64,000 nt of DNA, taken from contig JAMPFJ010000006.1 in the NCBI GenBank assembly GCA_023664535.1, positions 29,687 through 93,686 on the forward strand, given 5' to 3'. How positions within the stretch are numbered: the stretch's first letter is position 1; each line of letters starts with the position of its first letter. Below, piece by piece: positions 44,401 through 52,801 of this stretch. The stretch comes from Bacteroidales bacterium. Lineage in GTDB: Bacteria; Bacillota; Clostridia; Lachnospirales; Lachnospiraceae. The notes under the pieces were generated by a model, which searched no databases, was not told where the DNA came from, and worked only from the letters and a program-made list of their open reading frames with translations. The translations under genes were made by a program, and so were the position numbers.

Positions 44401-45249
44401 GAATATGGAGAGCTTGACAGCAGTGAGCATGGCGAGATAATAGTAAAGGACGGAAAGGCAGCTGCCTGCACCGAGGACGGCTACAGTGGAAATAAGTATT
44501 GCAGGGACTGCGGAAAGAAGCTGGAGGACGGCACAGTGACGAAGGCGGCGGGGCATAAATGGGATGCCGGACGCATCACGAAAAAAGCTACGGCAAAGGA
44601 AAAGGGAGAAATTACCTATACCTGCAGCGTCTGTGGGCAGACGAGAACCGAGGAGCTGATAGCGACAGGAGCCGTGATAACGGATGACGCAACGAAGGCG
44701 GTTTACCGGGTTACAAAGGCGGACAATAACGGAAATTCCGGAACTGTGCAGTATGTCAGACCGACAAATAAGGGAACAAAGAAAATCAATATTCCCGACA
44801 CTGTTACGGTGAACGGAAAGAAGTATAAGATAACCTCAATATCACCGGGAGCATTTAAAAATATGAAGAAGCTTACCCGGGTAACCATCGGAAACAGTGT
44901 GATAACCATCGGTGCCAATGTATTTAGCGGCTGTAAGGCACTGACGGCGGTAACGATGGGAAAAAATGTCAAGGTGATTGGGAATAAAGCGTTTTATAAA
45001 TGCGTAAAACTGAAAAAGATTGTTATTCCCGCAAAAGTGGAGAGCATCGGCAAGCAGGCATTTTTCGGATGTAAATCCCTGAAGACGATTACCGTGAAAA
45101 CGAAAAAGCTTACGGCAAAGAAAGTGGGAAGTAAAGCATTTAAAGGAATTGCCGCCAAGGCAAAGATAAAAGTGCCAAAGAGCAGGAAGAAAGCCTACCG
45201 CAAGCTGTTGAAGAGTAAAGGAGCGGGGGCTAAGGTAAAGGTTCAGTGA
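41440..45249 (+). CDS. Secreted BspA-like LRR protein with MBG-like and CxxC modules
   Basis: A 1269-residue exported protein. The first 37 residues are a signal peptide ending AVQAED. From about 70 to 510 there are some nineteen BspA-type LRRs (GIxxIGxxAFxxCxxLTGxLxLP). Two or three beta-rich modules follow (about 590-930), including a VYGGGDFVLETTGG-type repeat also seen in other clostridial surface proteins. Residues about 930-1075 contain four CxxC knuckles (CVKC, CERC, CRDC, CSVC) with intervening His, resembling zinc ribbons. The last 190 residues are a second LRR block and a basic tail like that of the 1821-residue protein. GGAGG lies 7 nt before the ATG at 41440, which decides among three nearby ATGs. 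Ligands are unknown. Confidence 0.85.
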   Translation: MEKGVAQKMVLGGLLAAVLLVCGIPAGEIGNLSAVQAEDYKNLNPADSGDCSAADKDNVQWAVYDTDGDSTVDTLVISGQGEVKDVAERVNQYGDIPLALVIEDGITRIGALAFNGMDNLTGALALPDSVKVIDMLAFCSCSNLDGELTIPADIEEIGEFAFSGCNSLKGQVVLPQNVEKIPNFIYNNCESLTGPLKIPEGVTEIGNSAFNRCSGLTGALTLPDGLERIGSDAFNNCSGFTGKLAIPQAVESIGGRAFFNCTKLTGDLIIPEGVKEIELRTFYGCEGFDGKLSLPQGLETIGSGAFCGCKALTGELVLPDSLIEIKTDAFSGCSGFTGDLSFPEGISSIGMTTFYGCKNMSGTLVIPETVKEIGEAAFTSCGFTALSLPEGLESIGVDAFRQCSSLTGKLVLPSTVKTIEKSSFRSCNFTALSLPEGLESIGREAFMYNPFQSDIVIPEGVKTIGAEAFEYGRNMKGKVFIIPYSVESAGTWAFYRTEATVYDLSGSVSEADLDSKGSLNTVTKMVNGKQAGRAFLPQGVHDELAVYHQFPLDAYDDTENIIWYRDAGYQNRITAPVTVTADMTVYGKEKAEQTGFAVTDVPGLVYGGGDFVLETTGGQSDGAVTFSVPKENGVLTLSGNRAVIVGAGTVTVTAEKAGNADYKPVAAVKEITVSPKTVTESMVGEIAQQRYTGSPIIPEVIVRDGDNLLTRSRDYTVEYINNTAIGEKTGENPPTAVIKGMKNYTGEIKRFFTIMRPAAEVAIAEGKEQIAKIYGDDSFILEGITQTGDGALTYAVKEGEEVIAVSQTGEVSIKKAGTAVIAVSTKETVNYSPAAEKIITVTVDKALKAPYMPLSKLYVNLDCEKVGDVSLFTGWEWNAEDAEKTLVTDEAVTANAVYTGADKGNYKTEAIEVSIIRTDCAHVTGEVILSEDCECDQPPTCEKTGFGHKECVKCHHIVEVYIEISALGHTGGRAGCSSKAVCERCGKEYGELDSSEHGEIIVKDGKAAACTEDGYSGNKYCRDCGKKLEDGTVTKAAGHKWDAGRITKKATAKEKGEITYTCSVCGQTRTEELIATGAVITDDATKAVYRVTKADNNGNSGTVQYVRPTNKGTKKINIPDTVTVNGKKYKITSISPGAFKNMKKLTRVTIGNSVITIGANVFSGCKALTAVTMGKNVKVIGNKAFYKCVKLKKIVIPAKVESIGKQAFFGCKSLKTITVKTKKLTAKKVGSKAFKGIAAKAKIKVPKSRKKAYRKLLKSKGAGAKVKVQ

Positions 45250-45278
45250 TAAAGTTCGGCAGGTAAGGAGAGACAGAA

Positions 45279-45968
45279 ATGGAAAAGAAAAAAATTTTTG
45301 GATTGTTATTTTGTTTTTTCTGTATTTTATTCTGTGGCACAGATGCCATGGCAGCAGAAAAAAAAGATGATATGATTACCATTACGTTATGCGAAAAGCC
45401 GGATATGGAGCCAACAAGAAGAATAAAGGTTAAAAAGGGAGAAAAGGTTAATTTGCCGGTGTTGGAGGATTTCAAAGAAGGTGACTCTGAATATTGGTTT
45501 CTTGGATGGCGCAGGGAAAATAGGGTAGGTGAGATAGCAAATCCTCGTTTTTATCGGGATTGCTGGCTATATTCAACATGGGGAGAGAAGAGGAATGGAC
45601 ATCCGATTACTGGATGGCTCCCGGTTCCTGCGGAGACAAAAATATCTATGGCAAAGAAGCAGACACCGGTTCTTTCCGATTTGAAGGGCATTCATCATAA
45701 AAAGATACGCTTTGTGGTAAAGTGGGATACTATCGTATATCGGTATTGCCTTTTGAAAAAGCTTCAGATAAAATATGCGGATAACAAGGAATTTAAAGAT
45801 GCAAAAAAATTCAATGTGAAGTATACGAGAGATGCGATAACATTAAAAGGACTGGAAAAGGGAAAGACCTATTATATTAAGGTCCGGGGTTATAAGCACT
45901 ATCAGGAAAAAAATTTTAGTGGTGGGGGACATACGAAGTGGTCCAAAGTCTATAAGGTTAAGCTTTAA
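45279..45968 (+). CDS. Small secreted protein with Fn3-like C-terminus
   Basis: A 229-residue exported protein. Residues 1-25 are a signal peptide ending AMAAE. A central WFLGWRRE segment resembles an InlB-B or Listeria-type repeat. The C-terminal 100 residues (KIRFVVKWDT, KYADNKEFKDAK, LEKGKTYYIKVRGYK) look like the Fn3-type domain seen in clostridial surface proteins. It follows the LRR gene by 30 nt and ends 19 nt before aspS, so it is probably cotranscribed with one or both. Codon and base composition are AT-richer than the neighbours, suggesting a later arrival. Confidence 0.72.
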   Translation: MEKKKIFGLLFCFFCILFCGTDAMAAEKKDDMITITLCEKPDMEPTRRIKVKKGEKVNLPVLEDFKEGDSEYWFLGWRRENRVGEIANPRFYRDCWLYSTWGEKRNGHPITGWLPVPAETKISMAKKQTPVLSDLKGIHHKKIRFVVKWDTIVYRYCLLKKLQIKYADNKEFKDAKKFNVKYTRDAITLKGLEKGKTYYIKVRGYKHYQEKNFSGGGHTKWSKVYKVKL

Positions 45969-45987
45969 ACAAAATCAGGAGGAAGAA

Positions 45988-47784
45988 ATGGCAGAATCAA
46001 TGAAGGGGTTAAAGAGAACCCACAGATGCACGGAAGTGAGCAACAAAAATGCAGGGGAAACCGTTACCGTTATGGGCTGGGTACAGAAAAGCCGTAACAA
46101 GGGAGGAATCATTTTTGTAGACTTGCGGGATAGAAGCGGTATTTTACAGGTTATTTTTGAAGAGGACAAATGCGGGCAGAAAAGCTTTGCCAAGGCGGAG
46201 AAGCTGAGAAGCGAATTTGTTGCCGCCATTACCGGTAAGGTGGCGCTCCGTGCCGGCGGGATAAACAAAAATCTGGCTACCGGAGATATCGAGATTATCG
46301 CGGAGGATTTACGGATTCTTTCGGAGGCAGAGACGCCGCCGTTTCCCATTGAGGAAAATTCCAAGACCAAGGAGGAGGTTCGCCTGACCTACCGCCCCCT
46401 TGACCTTAGAAGACCGGATTTGCAGAGGAATTTAATGCTGCGAAGCAAGGTGGTAGGGATTATCCGCAATTTTCTGGCAGAGGAAGGGTTTTTGGAGATT
46501 GAGACGCCAATTTTAAATAAATCAACACCGGAGGGGGCAAGGGATTATCTTGTGCCCAGCCGTGTGCATCCGGGTTCCTTTTATGCGCTTCCCCAGTCTC
46601 CGCAGATTTTTAAGCAGCTTTTAATGTGCTCCGGCTATGACCGTTATTATCAGGTGGCAAAATGCTTCCGTGACGAGGACTTAAGGGCAGACCGCCAGCC
46701 GGAATTTACCCAGATTGATATGGAGCTGTCCTTTGTGGATGTAGAGGATGTTTTGGATGTAAATGAAAGACTGCTGGCAAAGGTATTTAAAGAGGGCATC
46801 GGCGTAGACGTACCCCTTCCGATTCAGCGGATGACGTGGCAGGAGGCAATGGACAGGTTTGGTTCGGACAAGCCGGACATCCGTTTTGGCATGGAGCTTA
46901 CCGATGTAACGGACATTGTGAAGGATTGTGCCTTTGCCGTGTTTAAGGGAGCTGTTGAAAGCGGCGGTTCCGTTCGGGGAATCAACGCTAAGGGACAGGG
47001 GGAAATGCCGAGGAAGAAGATAGATACATTGGTGGATTTTGCAAAGGGATATGGCGCAAAGGGTCTTGCCTATATTGCGATTCAGGAGGACGGCAGCGTG
47101 AAATCCTCTTTTGCCAAATTTATGCAGGATGAGGAAATGTCGGCACTGACGCAGGCGTTGGACGGAAAGCCGGGGGATTTACTGTTATTTGCCGCTGACC
47201 GGGATAAGATTGTCTATTCTGTTCTGGGAGCGCTTCGGTGCGAATTGGCAGAACGGCTGGGTTTGATAGACAGGAAGGAGTATAAGTTCCTGTGGATAAC
47301 GGAATTTCCGGTATTTGAGTGGTCCGATGAGGAGGAGCGCTATACCGCAATGCACCATCCCTTTACGATGCCCATGGATGAGGATTTGGAGCTGCTGGAT
47401 ACGGATATGGGCAGGGCGAGAGCAAAAGCGTATGATATTGTGTTAAACGGCGTGGAGCTTGGCGGCGGCTCAGTCAGAATCCATCAGGATGACGTACAGG
47501 AAAAAATGTTTGGTCTGCTGGGCTTTACAAAAGAGGAGGCGTATGACCGCTTCGGTTTCCTGTTAAATGCGTTTAAATATGGCGTACCGCCCCATGCCGG
47601 GCTTGCGTTCGGACTTGACCGTATGATTATGCTGATGACCGGAGCGGATTCCATCCGTGACGTCATTGCGTTTCCGAAGATAAAGGATGCCTCCTGTCTG
47701 ATGAGCAATGCGCCGGATACAGTGGATGCAAAGCAGTTAGAGGAGCTGGGAATCAAGGTCGAAATTCCGGAAAAAGCCGACTGA
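45988..47784 (+). CDS. aspS: Aspartate-tRNA ligase
   Basis: A 598-residue bacterial-type class II synthetase. The N-terminal OB-fold anticodon domain has VTVMGWVQKSRNKGGIIFVDLRDRSG. Catalytic motifs include LPQSPQIFKQLLMCSGYDRYYQVAKCFRDEDLRADRQPEFTQID and motif 3 GLAFGLDRMIMLMTG. The bacterial GAD insertion is about 300-420. The ATG at 45988 is preceded by AGGAGG, and the in-frame upstream extension overlaps the secreted-protein gene. Discrimination between tRNA-Asp and tRNA-Asn cannot be judged here. Confidence 0.97.
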   Translation: MAESMKGLKRTHRCTEVSNKNAGETVTVMGWVQKSRNKGGIIFVDLRDRSGILQVIFEEDKCGQKSFAKAEKLRSEFVAAITGKVALRAGGINKNLATGDIEIIAEDLRILSEAETPPFPIEENSKTKEEVRLTYRPLDLRRPDLQRNLMLRSKVVGIIRNFLAEEGFLEIETPILNKSTPEGARDYLVPSRVHPGSFYALPQSPQIFKQLLMCSGYDRYYQVAKCFRDEDLRADRQPEFTQIDMELSFVDVEDVLDVNERLLAKVFKEGIGVDVPLPIQRMTWQEAMDRFGSDKPDIRFGMELTDVTDIVKDCAFAVFKGAVESGGSVRGINAKGQGEMPRKKIDTLVDFAKGYGAKGLAYIAIQEDGSVKSSFAKFMQDEEMSALTQALDGKPGDLLLFAADRDKIVYSVLGALRCELAERLGLIDRKEYKFLWITEFPVFEWSDEEERYTAMHHPFTMPMDEDLELLDTDMGRARAKAYDIVLNGVELGGGSVRIHQDDVQEKMFGLLGFTKEEAYDRFGFLLNAFKYGVPPHAGLAFGLDRMIMLMTGADSIRDVIAFPKIKDASCLMSNAPDTVDAKQLEELGIKVEIPEKAD

Positions 47785-47824
47785 TTATCATTTGCCGGAC
47801 AGACCAGTCCGAAAGGAGAACGGT

Positions 47825-48400
47825 ATGGAATTTAAGGGAATAGAAAAAAAAGAGCAGGGAAAATTTATTACCCGGTATGATATTACCTATGAAACGGTGG
47901 ACAGGAAGAAAAAGGTTTATGAAATGATAAGCCGAAATAAGAATCTGACCACCAGGGAAGAATTAAGGGACCATCCTCCGGATTCGGTAGTGCTGATTAT
48001 GCACGATGCGTCAGGGGATAAGTTGTTGCTGAACCGGGAATTTCGTATGGCATGCGGAGATTTTGTCTTTAACTTTCCGGCGGGACTGATTGACTCGGGA
48101 GAAGAATATATAGACAGCGCCAAGCGGGAACTGAAGGAGGAGACGGGACTTGATTTAATCAGTATTGATGAAGTACTGGGAGAAAGCTTCAGCGCCATCG
48201 GTTTTTCTAACGAGAAGAATGTCTGCGTTATCGGCGTTGCGGCGGGGACATTTGCACCAAGCACTTCGACGATGGAGGAGATTGAGGCAAAATGGTATAC
48301 CCGGGAAGAAGTACGGGAATTATTGAAAAAAGAGTATTTTGCGGCAAGAACGCAGTCCTATTGTTATTTGTGGAGCAAGGAAGAGAGGTTGGATAAATGA
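47825..48400 (+). CDS. NUDIX hydrolase (ADP-ribose pyrophosphatase-like)
   Basis: A 191-residue hydrolase. The Nudix box G-x5-E-x7-REUxEExGU lies at 87-109 (GLIDSGEEYIDSAKRELKEETGL). The layout suggests ADP-ribose or another nucleoside diphosphate derivative as substrate. AAGGAG precedes the ATG at 47825. Its stop overlaps the fprA start by four bases (ATGA), showing translational coupling, and it begins 40 nt after aspS. Confidence 0.9.
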   Translation: MEFKGIEKKEQGKFITRYDITYETVDRKKKVYEMISRNKNLTTREELRDHPPDSVVLIMHDASGDKLLLNREFRMACGDFVFNFPAGLIDSGEEYIDSAKRELKEETGLDLISIDEVLGESFSAIGFSNEKNVCVIGVAAGTFAPSTSTMEEIEAKWYTREEVRELLKKEYFAARTQSYCYLWSKEERLDK

Positions 48401-49557
48401 TAAAAAATGTTACAGACAGTGTGATTTATGTAGGCGTTGACGACAAGGAGCTTGACCTTTTTGAGGGACAGTATATTATCCCCAACGGAGTTTCCTATAA
48501 TTCCTATGTCATTATGGATGAAAAAATTGCTATTATGGACATGGTGGACAGGCGGAAAGCAGATGCATGGCTTGCCAATCTTTCTGAGGCATTAGGGGGA
48601 AGAAGGCCGGATTATCTGATTATTTCCCATATGGAGCCGGACCATTCTGCTAATCTTTCCGAGGTGCTGGAAAAGTATCCGGATATTCAGATTGTGTCCA
48701 ATGCAAAGCTTTTTGGCATGCTGCCGCAGTTTTTTGACGTGGATTTATCAGACAGAAGCGTTACCGTGAAGGAGGGAGATACGCTGGCATTAGGCAGCCA
48801 TACCCTGCATTTTGTCATGGCACCGATGGTTCATTGGCCGGAGGTCATGGTAACCTATGAGGACAGCGATAAGATTTTGTTTTCCGCAGACGGGTTCGGC
48901 AAATTTGGGGCGCTGGATACGGATGAGGACTGGGCATGTGAAGCCAGAAGATATTATTTCAATATTGTGGGTAAATACGGAGTGCCGGTACAGACCCTGC
49001 TGAAAAAAGCAGCGGCATTGGATATCCGGATAATCTGCCCGCTGCATGGACCGGTTCTTTCGGAAAATCTGGAATATTATCTCGGAAAATACCAGACCTG
49101 GAGCAGCTATGAGCCGGAGGATAAGGGAGTATTTATCGCCTATTCCTCTTTACACGGAAATACCGCCAGGGCGGCAAAGGAGCTTGCCAGAATGCTGGAG
49201 GAAAAGGGGGAGGAAAAGGTTGCTGTTTCCGACCTTGCCAGAGAGGATATGGCAGAGTGCATAGAGGATGCCTTTCGGTATGACCGGCTGGTGGTGGCTT
49301 CGCCAACCTATGATGCCGGAATAATGCCGGTGATGCAGGATTTTATTTACCATTTAAAGGTGAAAAATTTTCAAAAGCGCAGGGTTGCGGTAATCGAAAA
49401 CGGTTCATGGGCGCCGGCTGCGGGAAAGCTGATGAAAGAACAGTTTGCCGCTATGCCGAATATTACGCTGTTGGAGAATACGGTTACCATTCGTTCTACG
49501 CTGAAGGAAGGAGACCTTGCAAATCTGGAAAGCCTTGCGGAAGATCTGCTTGCCTGA
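48397..49557 (+). CDS. fprA: A-type flavoprotein (flavodiiron), FprA family
   Basis: A 386-residue flavodiiron protein. The N-terminal metallo-beta-lactamase-like domain binds the diiron site through HMEPDH (His78, Glu80, Asp82, His83) and later histidines (near VHWP and CPLHGP). The flavodoxin domain starts near 250 with the FMN loop SSLHGNTARA. Such proteins reduce oxygen or nitric oxide, protecting anaerobes. It is translationally coupled to the NUDIX gene, and a strong terminator follows. Confidence 0.94.
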   Translation: MIKNVTDSVIYVGVDDKELDLFEGQYIIPNGVSYNSYVIMDEKIAIMDMVDRRKADAWLANLSEALGGRRPDYLIISHMEPDHSANLSEVLEKYPDIQIVSNAKLFGMLPQFFDVDLSDRSVTVKEGDTLALGSHTLHFVMAPMVHWPEVMVTYEDSDKILFSADGFGKFGALDTDEDWACEARRYYFNIVGKYGVPVQTLLKKAAALDIRIICPLHGPVLSENLEYYLGKYQTWSSYEPEDKGVFIAYSSLHGNTARAAKELARMLEEKGEEKVAVSDLAREDMAECIEDAFRYDRLVVASPTYDAGIMPVMQDFIYHLKVKNFQKRRVAVIENGSWAPAAGKLMKEQFAAMPNITLLENTVTIRSTLKEGDLANLESLAEDLLA

Positions 49558-49571
49558 TAAGGATAAACAAT

Positions 49572-49603
49572 AAGAAGCGAAGGAAAATTCCTTCGCTTCT
49601 TTT
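49572..49603 (+). terminator. Terminator after fprA
   Basis: AAGAAGCGAAGG and CCTTCGCTTCTT form a 12-bp perfect stem with a 6-nt loop, followed by TTTT. Confidence 0.9.
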
Positions 49604-49898
49604 AATGAGGGGGGAGAATTCGAATACAACCTCTGTTGGCTGTATCCATATGAAAAGTTCTTACAAAACCTAGTATATTGGAAATTTGTGAAAAAATCGT
49701 GTCCTAATTGTATAGGTTTTGTGAATGAGTTCTTAAGAATTTTATAAGATGGAGGCAGGGGAAAAAATGAAATGTAAATGCAGGTATAATAATCCGATTG
49801 TTGTTTGACGGAAGAAAGGAAAATGCTTTTGTTAATTATTTGAAATAGTAATAAATTTATCTTTTTTGGAATAAATCAAGCTTTCGTGTAATTTTTTG
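49604..49898. other. AT-rich intergenic stretch, no gene seen
   Basis: About 300 bases lacking a convincing open frame, RNA gene or repeat. Base composition shifts sharply toward A and T here, marking the left edge of the accessory island. Confidence 0.5.
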
Positions 49899-49927
49899 TT
49901 GCTTTTATCCATAAATTGTGCTATACT
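49899..49927 (+). promoter_or_regulatory. Promoter of the restriction-modification operon
   Basis: TTGCTT (49899-49904), a 17-nt spacer and TATACT (49922-49927) with an upstream TG (extended -10). Confidence 0.7.
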
Positions 49928-49964
49928 GCAAAAACATGATTTTATAATTTTTGGAGGATGTATG

Positions 49965-50183
49965 ATGGCTGTTAGTTATAACAAATTATGGAAGCTTCTT
50001 ATTGATAAAAATATGAAAAAGAAAGAACTTGGCGAAGCGGCTGGAATAAGCAATTCACTGATTGCAAAGCTTCGAAAAAATGAGAATGTTACTGTTGAAA
50101 TACTAGTTAAAATATGTACTGCTCTCGATTGTGGAATAGATGATATTATGGAATTGATTCCTGATGAAAAGCAAGCGATATAA
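49965..50183 (+). CDS. Xre-family helix-turn-helix regulator
   Basis: A 72-residue DNA-binding protein, nearly all helix-turn-helix: MKKKELGEAAGISNSLIAKLRKNENVTVEILVKICTAL spans the motif at about 17-54. This small Xre type often travels with DNA methyltransferases and other mobile genes. GGAGG lies 7 nt upstream of the chosen ATG; an ATG one codon earlier is only 4 nt away. It precedes the methyltransferase by 17 nt on the same strand, so it probably controls the operon, like a C-protein, but operator sites were not identified. Confidence 0.85.
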   Translation: MAVSYNKLWKLLIDKNMKKKELGEAAGISNSLIAKLRKNENVTVEILVKICTALDCGIDDIMELIPDEKQAI

Positions 50184-50200
50184 AAGAAGAGGTATTGACA

Positions 50201-52792
50201 ATGAAAACAGTAAATAAGCCTACATATATTAGCTTGTTTAGTAGTGCAGGTGTCGGATGCTACGGATTCAAGTTAGAGGGATTCGATTGTGTAGCTACTA
50301 ATGAGCTTATTACAAGGAGATTGGAAATTCAAAAATTTAATCAGAAATGCAAATATGAAAGTGGTTATATCTGCGGTGATATTACCAAAGACGACACTAA
50401 GAAAGCGCTCTATGACCAAATTGCCTTTTGGAAAAAGAAAGAGAATCTTTCCCGTGTGGATGTTGTTATTGCAACTCCCCCCTGTCAGGGTATGTCTGTT
50501 GCTAATCATAAAAAGAGCAAAACAGAAATTGTTAGAAATTCTTTGGTAATTGAATCTATTAAAATTATTAAGCAGATAAATCCACGATTTTTTATTTTTG
50601 AGAATGTACCTGCATTTATGAAAACCATTTGTACTGATGTTGATGGAGAGCACAAAACGATTGCTTCTGCTATTGAAAATAATTTGGGAAAGGCATATTC
50701 CTATACATCCCGTGTAATTAATTTTAAGAATTTTGGAGCTTGTTCAAGCAGACAACGCACCGTTATTATTGGGGTATCGAAAGATTTTGCTGATGAAATT
50801 TCTCCGTTAGAATTATATCCTAATCCTGTCAAAGAACGCACATTAAGAGAGGTGATTGGCGAGCTAAAGCCATTGAAAGAGTTTGGCGAAATTGATAAGA
50901 ATGATATATACCATTCTTTCAGAACATACCCTGAACATATGCGAACATGGATTGCTGATATAAAAGAGGGACAATCTGCGTTTGATAATATTGATGACAA
51001 CAAAAAGCCGCATCGGATAATTGATGGTAAAATAGTTATTAATCAACGTAAAAACGCAGATAAGTATACCCGCCAATATTGGGATAAGGTTGGACCTTGT
51101 ATTCATACAAGGAATGACCAGATGGCAAGCCAAAACACAGTACATCCCTGTGATGATAGAGTTTTCAGTATTAGGGAGTTAATGCTTATGATGACGGTGC
51201 CATATTCATTTAAGTGGGTAGAAACCGATTTTGATGAATTAAACAGTCTGTCTGAGCGACAAAAAAGAGCTTTTTTGAAAAAAGAAGAAATTAAAATTCG
51301 TCAATCGTTGGGCGAGGCTGTGCCTACTGTAATTTTTCAATCTATCGCAAAAAAGATAGCAGATACATTGAAACAGCCTCCGCTTAGCACGGCGAATATC
51401 AACAAATTAGTATCTTCCTATGAATTATCGAAAGTAGAAAATTTGAGAAATTTTATTGTAGAAAATTCTTTAAATTTATCTGCTGCGACATTGGGTAAAA
51501 TTGCGGAATTGGCAAACACAGGCCGTACTGATAATGCCGCTTTCTTTACAAGCAAATCACTTATTACAGAAATGATGAAAGCTTTACCGGAAACGGATAA
51601 AGATACTGTTCGTATTCTTGAACCGTCAGTAGGTGTTGGCAATTTTCTTCCTCTCATTATTAAAAAGTTTGAGGGAAAGAACATCATCCTTGATGTTGTG
51701 GATATTGATTTGCGCAGTTTAGAATTGGCGGAACTTATTCTTGCGAAATATAATATTCCGGATACCTGTATAATCAATTATATTCACGATGATTTTCTAT
51801 TGCATAATTTCGAGGATAGATATGATTACATAATCGGTAACCCTCCTTTTTTCAAAATGAAATCTGCCAATAAATTATTGAATGTTTATCGCCATAATGC
51901 AATAAATAAAGCAACAACCAATATCTGCTCTTTCTTCTTGGATAAGGCGATAAATCTCGGTAATTATGTAGCATTGGTATTTCCAAAATTTTTATTAAAC
52001 ACGCCCGAGTTTGCTGATACAAGGGAATATCTTTCTGAAAAGGCAATAGAGTGTATCATTGATTTTGGAGAAAAAGGCTTTCCCGGCGTTCTTGTGGAAA
52101 CATTGGCTATTTTCATAAATAATCTTAGCCGTCCATCGAATACTCGTGTGGCATCCGTTACACGCGGTAAATATATGTCTCAGTCTCAAAAATATATTTT
52201 TGATGAGAAGCTCCCATATTGGATAATTTATCGTGATGTGCAATTCGATTCGGTTTGTAAGAAACTTGATTTTAATGTTTTTAAGGTGTTTAGGGACAGA
52301 CAGATTACCAATGCACAGCTTTCAGATTCAGGCGATGTTCGTGTGCTAAAATCAAGGAATATAAGTGATGACGGAAAAAGTATTTTAGATTTAAGCGATT
52401 ATGACTCTTATATAGATTACGATGCGTTAAAAGGTTTGGCTGTATTTGAATATTTAGACCGTGATGATGTTTATTTAACACCGAATATGACATACAAGCC
52501 ACGAGTGATTAGGAAACCTAAGAATTGCGTTGTGAATGGTTCGGTAGCTATTTTAATACCGAAAAACGGAACCATTCCCACAGATGAACAAATGGACTTT
52601 TTCTCAACTCCGGAATATCGTGAATTTTATCAGGTTGCAAGAAATTATCAAACAAGGTCACTAAATGTGGATTCGTGTTCGGTTTTCTTTTATGGATTGT
52701 TAAGAAGCAAGGATAAAAAATCTTCCATAACTGAGAAGTTTAACGAACGGGATAACAATGCGCAGCTTACAATCTTTGATTTTATGAAATGA
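50201..52792 (+). CDS. Fused C5-cytosine and N6-adenine DNA methyltransferase
   Basis: An 863-residue protein with two methyltransferase domains. Residues about 8-390 are a C5-cytosine enzyme: SLFSSAGVGCYGFKLEGF (motif I), the catalytic Cys95 in TPPCQGMS (motif IV), FENV at 133-136 (motif VI), SSRQRTVIIGV (motif VIII) and GEAVPTVI at 371-378 (motif X). Residues about 445-690 are an N6-adenine type enzyme: LEPSVGVGNF at 473-482 and NPPF at 547-550. The C-terminal 170 residues may include a target recognition domain. All key residues look intact. AGAGG lies 8 nt before the ATG. It is followed 9 nt later by an HNH nuclease gene, making a restriction-modification pair. Which bases are modified is not predictable. 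Confidence 0.93.
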   Translation: MKTVNKPTYISLFSSAGVGCYGFKLEGFDCVATNELITRRLEIQKFNQKCKYESGYICGDITKDDTKKALYDQIAFWKKKENLSRVDVVIATPPCQGMSVANHKKSKTEIVRNSLVIESIKIIKQINPRFFIFENVPAFMKTICTDVDGEHKTIASAIENNLGKAYSYTSRVINFKNFGACSSRQRTVIIGVSKDFADEISPLELYPNPVKERTLREVIGELKPLKEFGEIDKNDIYHSFRTYPEHMRTWIADIKEGQSAFDNIDDNKKPHRIIDGKIVINQRKNADKYTRQYWDKVGPCIHTRNDQMASQNTVHPCDDRVFSIRELMLMMTVPYSFKWVETDFDELNSLSERQKRAFLKKEEIKIRQSLGEAVPTVIFQSIAKKIADTLKQPPLSTANINKLVSSYELSKVENLRNFIVENSLNLSAATLGKIAELANTGRTDNAAFFTSKSLITEMMKALPETDKDTVRILEPSVGVGNFLPLIIKKFEGKNIILDVVDIDLRSLELAELILAKYNIPDTCIINYIHDDFLLHNFEDRYDYIIGNPPFFKMKSANKLLNVYRHNAINKATTNICSFFLDKAINLGNYVALVFPKFLLNTPEFADTREYLSEKAIECIIDFGEKGFPGVLVETLAIFINNLSRPSNTRVASVTRGKYMSQSQKYIFDEKLPYWIIYRDVQFDSVCKKLDFNVFKVFRDRQITNAQLSDSGDVRVLKSRNISDDGKSILDLSDYDSYIDYDALKGLAVFEYLDRDDVYLTPNMTYKPRVIRKPKNCVVNGSVAILIPKNGTIPTDEQMDFFSTPEYREFYQVARNYQTRSLNVDSCSVFFYGLLRSKDKKSSITEKFNERDNNAQLTIFDFMK

Positions 52793-52801
52793 GGGTAAAG
52801 T

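Noticed and set aside
49604..49898. tRNA or attachment site at the left edge of the accessory island
   Set aside because: No cloverleaf and no matching direct repeat near the right edge could be found by eye.
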